From JBQTKD01 sp052389435 (GTDB lineage Bacteria; Actinomycetota; Actinomycetes; Sporichthyales; Sporichthyaceae), in the NCBI GenBank assembly GCA_052389435.1, contig JBQTIB010000196.1, forward strand, positions 1-23,150: a stretch of 23,150 bases of DNA, in the 5' to 3' direction. Position numbers and translations under genes: made by a program. Shown here in pieces: positions 6,455 to 15,757 of the stretch. How positions within the stretch are numbered: the first letter of the stretch is position 1; each line of letters starts with the position of its first letter. The notes beneath the pieces were generated by a model. It had not been told where the DNA came from and did no database searches. It was given only the letters and a program-made list of their open reading frames with translations.

Positions 6455-8037
6455 GTGGTGCCCTCCGCCGGGGTTTCGCCGGTGAGGAAGTACCGGTCGA
6501 CGGCCCTGTCGATGCAGCGGTTGCCGACGCCGTGCGCGATGTGGCCGTCGCCTTCCCGGGTCAGCAGGGTCCCGGACTCCAACTGCTCCGCGAGGTTGAC
6601 CGACCACGTGTACGGCGTCGCCGGATCCTTCGTCGTGCCGATGACCAGGATCGGCGGCGCACCGGGCGCCGCCACCGGACCGGGCCGTCCCGTCGCGGGC
6701 ACGGGCCAGAAGACGCAGGCCAGTGCGCTCCATCCGATGAACGGACCGAACAGCGGCGAGGCCGTCGTCAGCTCCGGGAGCAGTCCCTTCACCTCCTCGG
6801 CACTGGTGGGCCCGGGACGGTCGAGGCAGTTCACCGCGTTGATGACCTCGAACAGGTTGCCGTTGTACCTGCCGTTCGCGTCTCGTTCGAGGAAGGCATC
6901 GGCCATGTCCAGCATGGCGCTGCCGTCGCCCCGGTAGGCGGCCGCCATCGCCTGCCGCAGCTGCGGCCACAGCTGCTTGAGGTACATCGCGTAGGCGAGC
7001 GCGTAGGTGGCCATGGACTCGTTGAGCGCGCGCCCCGATCGAGTGCCGAGCGGGCGCGCGTCCAGGCGCTTGAGCAGTGCGGCCAGACGCGTGCGGACCT
7101 CGCCGTCGGACGTGCCGATCTCGCACGGCCTGTTCGCCACGCAGTCCTTCACGAACGCCGAGAAGGCGATCTCGAATCCCTGCGTCTGACCGAGGATCAC
7201 CTCCTCTGCGCTCAACGCGGGGTCCACGACGCCGTCGAGGACCATGCGGGAGATCCGCGTCGGGAACAGTTGGGCGTAGGTGGCGCCGATCGAGGTCCCG
7301 TAGGAGTATCCGAGCCAGTTCAGCTTCTCGTCGCCGAGCAGGTCGCGCAGCAGGTCGACGTCCCGCACGACCGACACCGTGTCCACGTGCGCCAGCAGTT
7401 CTCCGCCGCGGGCCTTGCACCCGGCGACGTAGGCCTGGTTCTGCTTGATCACCTCGGCGAGGTCTGCGGCGTCGTCCGGGGTCGGGTCGACGCCCAGATA
7501 GCGATCCATCTGACGGTCGGTCAGACAGTCGATGGGAGAGCTGGACCCGACGCCCCGCGGGTCGAATCCGACGACGTCGTACTCGGCACGCACGTCCGCA
7601 ACGAACTTGTCCGCGGTCTGCGCCGTGTAGAGCGTGCCGGCGCCGCCGGGACCACCCGGATTGAGAATGATCGAGCCGGTCCGCCGGCCGGTCGCGCGCA
7701 CCCGATTGACCGCCAGGTCGATGGTGTCCCCGTCCGGGTCGGCCCAGTCGATCGGCGTCTCGACCTCGGTGCACTCCAGGCCGGTGTCGCAGGGCCGCCA
7801 GGTGAGCTTCTGGTCGTAGAACTTGGCAAGGTCCGGGTCGGTTGCGGGGTCCTGCACCAAGGCGCCGGCGGGCGTCGGGGTCGAGGATGCCGACGGCGTC
7901 TGGCTCGCAACGGCCGCGGGGGGCGGCGGGGCCGCGTCGGGCTCGGCGTCGGAGCCGCCGCAGGCGGCGAGTACCGACAGGGCCGCGGCCGTCGCCGTCG
8001 CGCGGGCGAGGCGGTGACGAGGTGGATCTAGGAGCAT
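6448..8037 (-). CDS. TAP-like alpha/beta-hydrolase lipoprotein (second of tandem pair)
   Basis: A 529-aa secreted serine hydrolase of the tripeptidyl-aminopeptidase / Hip1 (CaeA) group, which cleaves peptides from the N terminus or small esters outside the membrane. The N-terminal signal ends in the lipobox LAAC (Cys26), followed by an Ala/Pro/Ser/Thr spacer. The catalytic domain has the oxyanion motif NPGGPGGAG (126-134) and nucleophile Ser245 in GYSYG. The TAP-like C-terminal part supplies Asp471 (TTKDPATPY) and His499 (GDGHIAHG). Its ATG at 8037 overlaps the upstream paralogue's end by 10 nt, with AAGGA about 9 nt before it. Many blocks match the upstream paralogue, including VVGFDPRGVG and the C-terminal GNRCID-AVDRY, which points to tandem duplication. 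Substrate unknown. Confidence 0.9.
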   Translation of the reverse strand: MLLDPPRHRLARATATAAALSVLAACGGSDAEPDAAPPPPAAVASQTPSASSTPTPAGALVQDPATDPDLAKFYDQKLTWRPCDTGLECTEVETPIDWADPDGDTIDLAVNRVRATGRRTGSIILNPGGPGGAGTLYTAQTADKFVADVRAEYDVVGFDPRGVGSSSPIDCLTDRQMDRYLGVDPTPDDAADLAEVIKQNQAYVAGCKARGGELLAHVDTVSVVRDVDLLRDLLGDEKLNWLGYSYGTSIGATYAQLFPTRISRMVLDGVVDPALSAEEVILGQTQGFEIAFSAFVKDCVANRPCEIGTSDGEVRTRLAALLKRLDARPLGTRSGRALNESMATYALAYAMYLKQLWPQLRQAMAAAYRGDGSAMLDMADAFLERDANGRYNGNLFEVINAVNCLDRPGPTSAEEVKGLLPELTTASPLFGPFIGWSALACVFWPVPATGRPGPVAAPGAPPILVIGTTKDPATPYTWSVNLAEQLESGTLLTREGDGHIAHGVGNRCIDRAVDRYFLTGETPAEGTTC

Positions 8038-9569
8038 GTGGTCCCGTCCTTCGGCGCGGTGCCAGCGAGCAGGTACCGGTCGACGGCTGCGTCGATGCAC
8101 CTGTTCCCGCGACCGTAACCGGTGTGGCCGTCCCCGGTGCGCGTCAACAGCACTCCGGATTCGAGTTGTGCCGCAAGCGCCTTCGCCCACGCGTACGGAG
8201 TCGCCGGATCGTGCGTGGTGCCGACGACGAGGATCGGCGCCGCGCCGGGCGCGCGGACCACTCCGCTGGCCGGCGCCGGGTCGGCGTCCGGCAGGTGGGC
8301 GCAGGCCACGCCCGCCCACGCGATCTGCGGTCCGAACACGCGGGAGGCGGCGGTCAGGGCGGGCAGGGCCGCGCGGGCGAGGTCGGAACTCTCCTCGCCG
8401 GGATGGTGGTCCAGACAGTTCACGACGTAGTTGGCCTCGTTCGCGTTGTTCTCGAACGTGCCGGCGCCGGAACGGAAGAAGTACCGGTCGGCCAAGGTCA
8501 GCAGTTCGCGCCCGTCGCCGTCGAGGGCGGCGTCGATCGCCGCGAGTCCGGAGTCCCACAGCGCGGGGGAGTACAGGACGTAGGCGATGCCCGCGAGCGC
8601 GTCGGACTCGGTGAGTTCGCGGGCACCGACTCTCAGCGGCTCGGCGTCGAGATCGGCGAGCAGCGCCACGATCTCCTCCGAGATCCGCGTGGCGGAGTCG
8701 CCCAGCGGGCAGTCCTCGCGCAGGCAGTAGGCCGCGAGCCGGTCCAGCACCGCCTGGAAGGACACCGCCTCGGTCCGCAGCAGTTCCGCGCCGGGCAGGG
8801 ACGGATCGAGCGCGCCGTCGAGCACCAGTCGCCCGACCCGGCTCGGGAACAGGCCGGCGTAGAACGCGCCGAGGTAGCTGCCGTAGGAGAAGCCGAGGTA
8901 GGTCAGCTTCTCCTCGCCGAGGACGGCGCGCAGCACGTCGAGGTCGCGCGCGACCTCGCGCGTGCCCATGTGCTGGATCAACTCCCCGGACTGGGACCGG
9001 CAGCCGTCGGCGAAGGTCCGGGCGGCGGCGGTCAGCGCCGCGACCTCGGCGTCGTCGTCCGGGGTCGGATCCGCGGTCAGAAAGTCGTCGAGTTCGCCTG
9101 CCGGCAGACAGCGGACGGGCGAACTGGCTCCGACCCCGCGCGGGTCGAAGCCGACGATGTCGTAGCGGTCGAGCAGCGCCGGGCTGAACGCGTCGTCGAC
9201 GGACCGGACCAGGTCGACGCCCGAGGAGCCGGGACCGCCCGGGTTGATGAACAGCGACCCGATCCGCGCCTCCGGCCGCTGCGCCGCATGCCGCATCAGC
9301 GCGAGTTGAATGCGGGGCCCTTCGGGCTTGGCCCAGTTCACCGGCACGTCGACCTTCGCGCAGGTGTACGCACCTTCGCAGGGCTGCCACTGGGGCAGCT
9401 GGGTGTAGAACGCGGCCAGCGCCGGATCGGCGGCGGGTTCCAGGGTCGGCGCCGTCACCGCCGGCGGGCCCGCCCAGTGGCTCGGCTCCGGGCCCGGCGC
9501 CGCCGCCGAGCTCCCCCCGCAGCCGGCCAAGAGGACCGCACCCGCGGCCAGCGCAACCGCGGACTTCAC
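8028..9569 (-). CDS. TAP-like alpha/beta-hydrolase lipoprotein (first of tandem pair)
   Basis: A 513-aa exported hydrolase, paralogue of the next gene. A short signal peptide ends in LLAGC (acylated Cys17). The oxyanion loop is NPGGPGSSG (109-117). The triad is Ser228 (GFSYG), Asp454 (TTHDPATPY) and His482 (GDGHTGYG), so it appears active. The C-terminal segment is the TAP-like domain found in Streptomyces tripeptidyl aminopeptidases and mycobacterial Hip1. Cys pairs in the cap region probably form disulfides in the cell envelope. GTG 9569 is preceded by GAGGG and lies 10 nt past the holB stop, so it is read with holB. A hydrolase of this kind downstream of holB is, as I recall, common in actinomycetes; the tandem second copy is less so. 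Confidence 0.9.
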   Translation of the reverse strand: MKSAVALAAGAVLLAGCGGSSAAAPGPEPSHWAGPPAVTAPTLEPAADPALAAFYTQLPQWQPCEGAYTCAKVDVPVNWAKPEGPRIQLALMRHAAQRPEARIGSLFINPGGPGSSGVDLVRSVDDAFSPALLDRYDIVGFDPRGVGASSPVRCLPAGELDDFLTADPTPDDDAEVAALTAAARTFADGCRSQSGELIQHMGTREVARDLDVLRAVLGEEKLTYLGFSYGSYLGAFYAGLFPSRVGRLVLDGALDPSLPGAELLRTEAVSFQAVLDRLAAYCLREDCPLGDSATRISEEIVALLADLDAEPLRVGARELTESDALAGIAYVLYSPALWDSGLAAIDAALDGDGRELLTLADRYFFRSGAGTFENNANEANYVVNCLDHHPGEESSDLARAALPALTAASRVFGPQIAWAGVACAHLPDADPAPASGVVRAPGAAPILVVGTTHDPATPYAWAKALAAQLESGVLLTRTGDGHTGYGRGNRCIDAAVDRYLLAGTAPKDGTTCS

Positions 9570-9579
9570 CTCGACGCCC

Positions 9580-10740
9580 TCACCGCAGCGCCAGATTCAT
9601 CGTCTCGATGGTCAGCAGCGGGTGCGCCGCGGCGCCGAGCGCCTCCCGCGCCGCGAGCACGGCCTCGATCCGACGCAGCGTCAGTTCCGGGGTGCCGGCG
9701 GCGGCGAGCTCCTCCACCGCCTCGGCGCGGTCCGGGTGCACGGGGGCGACGACGGCGCCGAGCTGACGGGCCAGCACGTCGCGGTAGAACGCGACGAGGT
9801 CGACCAGCGCGATGTCCAACCCGTCGCGCTGCGCGCGGGTGGTCCGGGCCTTCTGCTTCTTCTCCAGCTCCTTCAGGGCCGCGGCCGCGCCCGGCGGCTG
9901 CTTGTCCCGCGGACCGCCGAGGCCGAGCGCGGCCCGGACCTGCTCGGTCTCGGCCGCGTTGATCGCCTCGGCGGCGGCGGAGACGTCGGCCTTGACCGTC
10001 GACAGCAGCTTGTCCGCGGCGGCCAGGGCACCGGGCACGTTCCGCAGCCGGGTGGGCACGTCCAGCACCGCCGCGCGCCGCTCGCGGGCGACGGAGTCGT
10101 TGGCCAGCCTTCGCGCCCGGCCGATGTGGCCCTGCGAGGCCGCGGCCGCGAGCGTTGCGAGTCCGTCCGGCACGCCCTCCGAGCGGAGCAGGTCGGCGAC
10201 GTCCGCAACGGCGGGGGTCACCAGGTGCAGGGACCGGCAGCGGGAGCGGATGGTCGCCAGCACGTCCTCCGCGGACGGCGCACACAGCACCCACACCGTC
10301 CGGGACGAGGGTTCCTCGACCGACTTCAGCAGGGCGTTCGCGGCCGACTCGCTGAGCCGGTCGGCGTCTTCGACCACCACGATCTGCCAGCGGCCGCCGG
10401 CCGGGGACAGCGCCGCCGTGAGCACGAGCCTGCGGATCTCCAGGACGCCGATGCTGAGCTGGTCGGTGGCGACGACCTTCACGTCGGCGTGGGTTCCCCG
10501 CGTCACCGTGTGACACTCCGCGCACTCCCCGCAGCCCAGGCTTCGGCACTGCAGCGCGGCGGCGAAGGCCCGCGCCGCCGTGGACCGCCCGGACCCGGGA
10601 GGACCGGTGATTAACCACGCGTGGGTCATGGCGTCGTTGCCGGTCGAGGAGCCGTCCAGGCGGGCCGCCGCCGACGCCGCGGCGGCCGAGAGGACGCCGA
10701 CGGCGTGGGACTGACCCACCAGGGCCTTCCACACGCTCAT
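9580..10740 (-). CDS. holB: DNA polymerase III subunit delta' (clamp loader)
   Basis: A 386-aa AAA+ subunit of the clamp-loader complex that opens and loads the beta sliding clamp at primed sites. Domain I shows a P-loop GPPGSGRS (46-53) in which the usual Lys is Arg52, and a zinc module of four Cys (65, 70, 73, 76). It also shows a Walker B-like VVVEDADRL, the LLKSVEEP sensor region and the SRC motif (166-168). Arg in the P-loop fits the delta' role as a non-hydrolysing stator that offers its SRC arginine to neighbouring subunits. A Lys/Ala/Arg-rich stretch (near 300) leads into the C-terminal collar domain. The start codon overlaps the stop of the tmk fusion as ATGA, so translation is coupled. 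Confidence 0.94.
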   Translation of the reverse strand: MSVWKALVGQSHAVGVLSAAAASAAARLDGSSTGNDAMTHAWLITGPPGSGRSTAARAFAAALQCRSLGCGECAECHTVTRGTHADVKVVATDQLSIGVLEIRRLVLTAALSPAGGRWQIVVVEDADRLSESAANALLKSVEEPSSRTVWVLCAPSAEDVLATIRSRCRSLHLVTPAVADVADLLRSEGVPDGLATLAAAASQGHIGRARRLANDSVARERRAAVLDVPTRLRNVPGALAAADKLLSTVKADVSAAAEAINAAETEQVRAALGLGGPRDKQPPGAAAALKELEKKQKARTTRAQRDGLDIALVDLVAFYRDVLARQLGAVVAPVHPDRAEAVEELAAAGTPELTLRRIEAVLAAREALGAAAHPLLTIETMNLALR

Positions 10741-12800
10741 GACCGCACCACCGAGTCCCCCGTCGCTGTTTCGCCAAACGACTGGGCCTGGCCCGACGTT
10801 CCGGACCCGTGCGGCGGGTCGGGCAGTTCGCCCCCCACCCGGGTGAGGACCTCGAGCGCGATCGCGGCCGGCGGGAGATCCGCGTCGAGCACCAGGTAAC
10901 GCTTCGGGTCCCGGCCGGCGAGGTCCAGGAAGCCCTGGCGCACCCGCCGGTGGAACTCGACGGACTCGGACTCCATCCGGTCCTGGGGTCCCGCACGGCG
11001 AGCGGAGGCGACCTGCGGATCGACGTCGAGCAGCACGGTCAGGTGCGGTTGCAGGCCCTGCGTCGCCCAGCGGGACAGGCGCTCCACCTCCGCGGGCGCG
11101 AGGTCGCGGCCGGCGCCCTGATAGGCGATGGAGGAGTCGACGTACCGGTCGGTGACCACGACCGCACCCCGGTGCAGGGCGGGGCGAATCACGCGCTCGA
11201 CGTGATCGGCTCGGTCGGCGGCGAACATCAGCGCCTCCGCTCGCGGCGAGGGCGCCTGGTCTCCGACGTCCAGCAGTGCCGCGCGCAGGCGCTTGCCGAG
11301 GTCCGTCGCGCCGGGTTCGCGGGTGACGACGACTTCGTGGCCATTCTCCCGCAGCCACTGCGCGAGCCGTTCGACCTGCGTGGACTTCCCTGCGCCGTCG
11401 CCGCCCTCGAAGGCGAGGAAGTAGCCGGTGTGGATGGGGTCGGGCTCGGGGTCTTCGTGGCGCAGCGTGGCGAGCACGTCTCTCCAGAGTGGAATGCCGG
11501 CGCGATCGTCCATCTGCCGGTAGGCGAGCACCCCGACGAGGATCGCGATCAGTCCGGCGCCGGCGAATACGAAGGCCGCGCCACTGTAGGTGACCGCGAC
11601 GTCTTCGGTGGGACGGAAGGTCTGGTCGTGGATGTTCGCCGACAGCAGGGGCGCCACGGCGAGGGTGGCCACGAGGGTCAGGCGGGCCAGGGACTGCACG
11701 AACGCGAACGTGCGACCGCGCAGTTCGTCGGAGACCTCGAGGCCGATGAGCGTCTGCCCGCTGATCCACGCGGTGCCGCAGGCGGTGCCGAGCACGACGG
11801 TCAGCAGCGCCACGACGGGCAGGTTCGGCACGGCGGCCATGGTCGTCAGGGTCAGCCCGGCTGCGACCACGGCGGCTCCGGCCATCCGCCGCCTGCTGAC
11901 TCCGCGCAGCACCTTCGGGCCGAGGAGCATGCCGAGGCCGAGGCCGAGGAACACGCTGCCGAACAGCAGGCCGTACCCGGGGTTGCCGGCGCCGAGCCCG
12001 CGGACGAACGTCGGCGCGAGGCCGACGACGCTGCCGGCGGCCGCGAAGGCGGCGAGCATGCCGAGCACGAGACCGCGGATCAGCGGGTTCCCGCCGACGA
12101 ACTTCCAGCCCTCGAGCAGGGTCCGCAACGGGTGCTCGGTCTGCACGCTTTCGCGGGCGGTGGTCGGGATCGCGAGCGACCAGATGGTCAGCGCACTGAC
12201 CAGGAAGGTCACGGCGTTGAGCCACAGCGCGAGCGCGGCGGAGTTGTCGACGAAGAAGGTGTACCGGGCGCCGAGCACGCCGCTGATCAGGGAGAGCAGC
12301 GTGAACAGGGCGGCGGCAAGCGGTGCGGACCCGTAGGCGGTGACGAGGCTGAGCTGGTTTGCGGACTGCAGCCGGTTCGGCGGCACGAGGTTGGGGACCG
12401 TGGCCTCCTTGGCCGGGATCCAGAACAGGCTCAGCACCTCGATCAGGAACGTCGCGACCAGCAGCCACCACATCGTGCCGACGATGGGAATCGAGACGAA
12501 CAGCGCGGCACGACCGAGGTCGGTGACGACCATCGTGGCCTTGCGATCGAGCCGGTCGGCGATGACGCCCGCGATCGGCGCGAAGATCAGCGCCGGCAGC
12601 AGGCGCAGGATGAACACGCCCGCGACGGCGTAGTTGGCCTCGGCGGAGGAGTCGGAGGTCAGCGCCGCGGCCATGGCGGTGGTGGCCAGCAGACCGAGCC
12701 AGTCCCCCAGGCTGGACAGGGACAGCGAGTACCACAGCCGCCGGAAGGCGGGCTCGGCCAACGCCGCCCGCACGTTCTCGTCGGCCGCTGCCCTGCTCAC
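10737..12800 (-). CDS. tmk: Bifunctional MFS transporter / dTMP kinase fusion
   Basis: A 687-aa fusion. Residues 1 to about 430 form an MFS-type membrane domain with about 10-12 hydrophobic helices and the cytoplasmic-loop signature ADRLDRKATM (81-90). Residues about 458-665 form a complete thymidylate kinase. The kinase has P-loop FEGGDGAGKST (464-474), TREPGATDLG (493-502), the DRYVDSSIAY nucleotide/substrate motif (551-560) and a lid around RRAGPQDRMESE. The kinase phosphorylates dTMP to dTDP for DNA synthesis; the transporter's cargo is unknown. No internal stop or shift is seen. GTG 12800 lies 31 nt after topA; the Shine-Dalgarno is weak. The same fusion is annotated in Streptomyces, so it is a known actinobacterial arrangement, but why the kinase is tied to the membrane is unexplained. 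Confidence 0.92.
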   Translation of the reverse strand: MSRAAADENVRAALAEPAFRRLWYSLSLSSLGDWLGLLATTAMAAALTSDSSAEANYAVAGVFILRLLPALIFAPIAGVIADRLDRKATMVVTDLGRAALFVSIPIVGTMWWLLVATFLIEVLSLFWIPAKEATVPNLVPPNRLQSANQLSLVTAYGSAPLAAALFTLLSLISGVLGARYTFFVDNSAALALWLNAVTFLVSALTIWSLAIPTTARESVQTEHPLRTLLEGWKFVGGNPLIRGLVLGMLAAFAAAGSVVGLAPTFVRGLGAGNPGYGLLFGSVFLGLGLGMLLGPKVLRGVSRRRMAGAAVVAAGLTLTTMAAVPNLPVVALLTVVLGTACGTAWISGQTLIGLEVSDELRGRTFAFVQSLARLTLVATLAVAPLLSANIHDQTFRPTEDVAVTYSGAAFVFAGAGLIAILVGVLAYRQMDDRAGIPLWRDVLATLRHEDPEPDPIHTGYFLAFEGGDGAGKSTQVERLAQWLRENGHEVVVTREPGATDLGKRLRAALLDVGDQAPSPRAEALMFAADRADHVERVIRPALHRGAVVVTDRYVDSSIAYQGAGRDLAPAEVERLSRWATQGLQPHLTVLLDVDPQVASARRAGPQDRMESESVEFHRRVRQGFLDLAGRDPKRYLVLDADLPPAAIALEVLTRVGGELPDPPHGSGTSGQAQSFGETATGDSVVRS

Positions 12801-12831
12801 CGTTTCAGCCTATTCGGCCTCGCCGACAGGA

Positions 12832-15675
12832 CTACTCCTGCGCGGAGTCGGAGTCCTCGGCGGCGAGCTTCGGGGCGGCCTTCTTCGCCGCCGTCGTCTT
12901 CTTCGCCGCGGTCTTCTTGGCCGCCGTCTTCTTCGCCGTGGTCTTCGTCGCCGTGGTCTTCTTCGCGGCGGCCTTCTTGGCCGGGGCGGCCTTCTTCGCC
13001 GCCTTCTTCGCGGTCTTCTTGGCCGGGCCGCGGGCGCGGCGGTCGGCGAGCAGTTCCATCGCGCGCTCGTCGGTCAGGGTTTCGACGTCGTCGCCCTTGC
13101 GCAGGCTCGCGTTGGTTTCCCCGTCGGTCACATACGGGCCGAACCGGCCGTCCTTGACGACCATCTTCGCGCCGCTGACCGCGTCGACGCCGAGTTCCTT
13201 CAGCGGCGGAGCGGCGGCCGCGCGGCCGCGGGCCTTGGGCTGCGCGATGATCGCGAGCGCCTCCTCCAGCCCGATGGTGAGCAGCTGCTCCTCGGCGGTG
13301 AGCGAGCGGGTTTCGGAGCCCTTCTTCACGTACGGGCCGTATCGGCCGTTGCTCGCGAGCACCGGCTCGCCGTCGACCTCGCCGAGGGTGCGGGGCAGGG
13401 TCAGCAGCGCCATCGCGTCGTCGATGGTGATGGACTCGAGGTCCATCGCCTTGAACAGCGACGCGGTGCGCGGCTTCTCCTTCTCCTTGACGTCCTCTGG
13501 CAGCACCTCGGTGACGTACGGGCCGTACCGGCCGTTGCGCGCGACGACGGTCAGCCCCGAGCTCGGGCTGATGCCGAGCACGCGGTCCTCCGAGGGCGCC
13601 GCGATGAGCTCCCGCGCGCGTTCGACGGTCAGCTCGTCGGGGGGCATGTCGTCGGGGACGTTGCCGCGCTCGAGCACCCCGTCGACCTCGCGCTCGAGGT
13701 ACGGGCCGAACTTGCCGACGCGCAGCACGATGCCCTCGCCGATCGGGATCGAGTTCACCTGCCGGGCGTCGATGTCCCCGATGTGCTCGGAGACGAGCTT
13801 CTTCAGGCCGACGTTGGTGCCGGAGCCCTCGGCCTCGTCCGGAGCGCCGAAGTAGAACCGGGACAGCCAGTCGACCATCTGCGCTTCGCCGTTGGCGATG
13901 TCGTCGAGCTTGTCCTCCATGCGCGCGGTGAACTCGTAGTCCACCAGGTGCGGGAAGTGCTGCTCGAGCAGGCCGACCACGGAGAACGCGAGCCAGGCGG
14001 GCACCAGCGCGGTGCCCTTCTTGAACACGTACCCGCGGTCCAGGATCGTGCCGATGATCAAGGCGTAGGTCGACGGGCGGCCGATGTCGCGCTGTTCGAG
14101 TTCGGCGACCAGGGAGGCCTCGGTGTAGCGGGCCGGGGCGCGGGTCTCGTGCGGCTCGGCCTCGAGCGCGGCGACGGTCAGTGGGTCGTTCTCGGTCACC
14201 TGCGGCAGCCGGGACTCGCGGTCGTCGAGTTCGGCGTCCGGGTCGTCGGCGCCTTCCACGTAGGCCTTCAGGAAGCCGTGGAAGGTGATGACCTTGCCGG
14301 AGGCGGCGAACTCGGCGTCCTCGCCTGCGGTGGAGGTGCCGCCGATGCGGATGGACACCGACTGCCCGGCGGCGTCCTTCATCTGCGAGGCGACCGTGCG
14401 CATCCAGACGAGTTCGTAGAGCCGGAACTCATCGCCCGACAGGCCCGTCTGAGCCGGGGTCATGAACGTCTCGCCGGCCGGGCGAATGGCCTCGTGGGCC
14501 TCCTGCGCGGTGCGCTGCTTGGAGGCGTAGACGCGCGGGGCGTCCGGGACGTGGTCCGCGCCGTAGAGCTGCGCGGCCTGGGTGCGCGCGGCGTTGATCG
14601 CCGTCTCCGACAGGGAGACGGAGTCGGTACGCATGTAGGTGATGTGGCCGTTCTCGTACAGCTTCTGCGCGACCTGCATGGTGCGCTTGGCGCCGAACCC
14701 GAGCTTGCGGGAGGCCTCCTGCTGCAGCGTGGTGGTTCTGAAGGGGGCGTACGGCTTTCTCGTGTACGGCTTGCGCTCGACGCGGCGGACGGTGAACGGC
14801 ACGTTCCCGAGCCGGGCGGCCAGCGCGCCGGCGGCGGCCTCGTCGAGGTGCGCGGTCTCGCTGGGGTTCTTCAGCTCGCCGGTGGAGGAGAAGCTCGCGC
14901 CGGTCGCGACGCGCTTGCCGTCGAGCTGGACCAGGCGCGCGGTGAGGGTCGTCGGTTCGTCGGTATCGGCGAGCTTGCGAGCCGCATCTGCGGTGTGGCG
15001 GTCCGTCGCAAAGACGGCGGACAGGTCCCAGTAGGAGGCGGTGCGGAACGCGATGCGCTCGCGTTCCTTCTCCACGACCAGGCGGGTGGCGACGGACTGC
15101 ACGCGGCCGGCGGACAGGCGCGGCATGATTTTCTTCCAGAGGACCGGGGAGACCTCGTAGCCGTAGAGGCGGTCGAGGATGCGGCGGGTCTCCTGGGCGT
15201 CGACGAGGCCCTGGTCGAGTTCACGGGGCGAGGCGACGGCTTCGTGGATGGCGCGTTCGGTGATCTCGTGGAACACCATGCGGTGCACGGGGACGCGGGG
15301 CTGCAGCAGTTCGTGCAGGTGCCAGGCGATGGCCTCGCCTTCGCGGTCCTCGTCGGTGGCGAGGAAGAGGCGGTCGACGCCGGCCAGGGCGTCCTTCAGG
15401 AGCTTGACCTGGGCCTTCTTCTCGTTCGCGACGACGTAGAGCGGCTCGAAGCCGTTGTCGACGTTGACCCCGAGGCGGGCCCACGGCTCGCCCTTGTACT
15501 TGGCGGGGACCTCCGCGGCGCCGTTGGGCAGGTCGCGGATGTGCCCGTAGGAGGACTCCACGACGTAGTCCGGCCCGAGGTACCCGGCGATCTTCTTGGC
15601 CTTCGTCGGCGACTCGACGATGACCAGGGCACGACCACCGGTCGACTTGCTGCCGGACTTACCTGCGGCGGGCAC
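12832..15675 (-). CDS. topA: DNA topoisomerase I (type IA)
   Basis: A 947-aa enzyme that relaxes negative supercoils through a 5'-phosphotyrosine intermediate. The Toprim domain carries VIVESPTKAKK (Glu21) and ATDEDREGEA (Asp108, Asp110). The active-site Tyr347 is in HITYMRTDS. The C-terminal region has no zinc fingers. Instead it has several repeats centred on G-[KR]-[FY]-GPY (GKFGPY, GRYGPY twice, GRFGPY), then a tail of about 60 residues almost wholly Lys, Ala, Thr and Pro. This matches mycobacterial and Streptomyces TopA, where the basic tail aids processivity. The GTG start at 15675 has GGAG 9 nt upstream. It heads the run to tmk, holB and the hydrolases. Confidence 0.97.
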   Translation of the reverse strand: MPAAGKSGSKSTGGRALVIVESPTKAKKIAGYLGPDYVVESSYGHIRDLPNGAAEVPAKYKGEPWARLGVNVDNGFEPLYVVANEKKAQVKLLKDALAGVDRLFLATDEDREGEAIAWHLHELLQPRVPVHRMVFHEITERAIHEAVASPRELDQGLVDAQETRRILDRLYGYEVSPVLWKKIMPRLSAGRVQSVATRLVVEKERERIAFRTASYWDLSAVFATDRHTADAARKLADTDEPTTLTARLVQLDGKRVATGASFSSTGELKNPSETAHLDEAAAGALAARLGNVPFTVRRVERKPYTRKPYAPFRTTTLQQEASRKLGFGAKRTMQVAQKLYENGHITYMRTDSVSLSETAINAARTQAAQLYGADHVPDAPRVYASKQRTAQEAHEAIRPAGETFMTPAQTGLSGDEFRLYELVWMRTVASQMKDAAGQSVSIRIGGTSTAGEDAEFAASGKVITFHGFLKAYVEGADDPDAELDDRESRLPQVTENDPLTVAALEAEPHETRAPARYTEASLVAELEQRDIGRPSTYALIIGTILDRGYVFKKGTALVPAWLAFSVVGLLEQHFPHLVDYEFTARMEDKLDDIANGEAQMVDWLSRFYFGAPDEAEGSGTNVGLKKLVSEHIGDIDARQVNSIPIGEGIVLRVGKFGPYLEREVDGVLERGNVPDDMPPDELTVERARELIAAPSEDRVLGISPSSGLTVVARNGRYGPYVTEVLPEDVKEKEKPRTASLFKAMDLESITIDDAMALLTLPRTLGEVDGEPVLASNGRYGPYVKKGSETRSLTAEEQLLTIGLEEALAIIAQPKARGRAAAAPPLKELGVDAVSGAKMVVKDGRFGPYVTDGETNASLRKGDDVETLTDERAMELLADRRARGPAKKTAKKAAKKAAPAKKAAAKKTTATKTTAKKTAAKKTAAKKTTAAKKAAPKLAAEDSDSAQE

Positions 15676-15701
15676 GCATGAACTCCAAGGAATGTGGATC
15701 G

Positions 15702-15707
15702 ATTGTG
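15702..15707 (-). promoter_or_regulatory. Candidate -10 box of topA
   Basis: CACAAT on the minus strand matches TACAAT at five of six bases and lies 26 bp before the GTG. The hexamer 17 bp upstream (GTGAGC) matches TTGACA at only three positions. The position, after the hppA terminator, is right for the start of the topA transcript. Confidence 0.28.
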
Positions 15708-15757
15708 GCGCGGTGTCCCAGAGGGCTCACGGGAGTGCGCCACCAGCGGGGACCCTA

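Noticed and set aside
12860..13030. Repetitive DNA suggesting a repeat array
   Set aside because: It is the Lys/Ala-rich coding tail of topA, not a CRISPR or tandem non-coding repeat.
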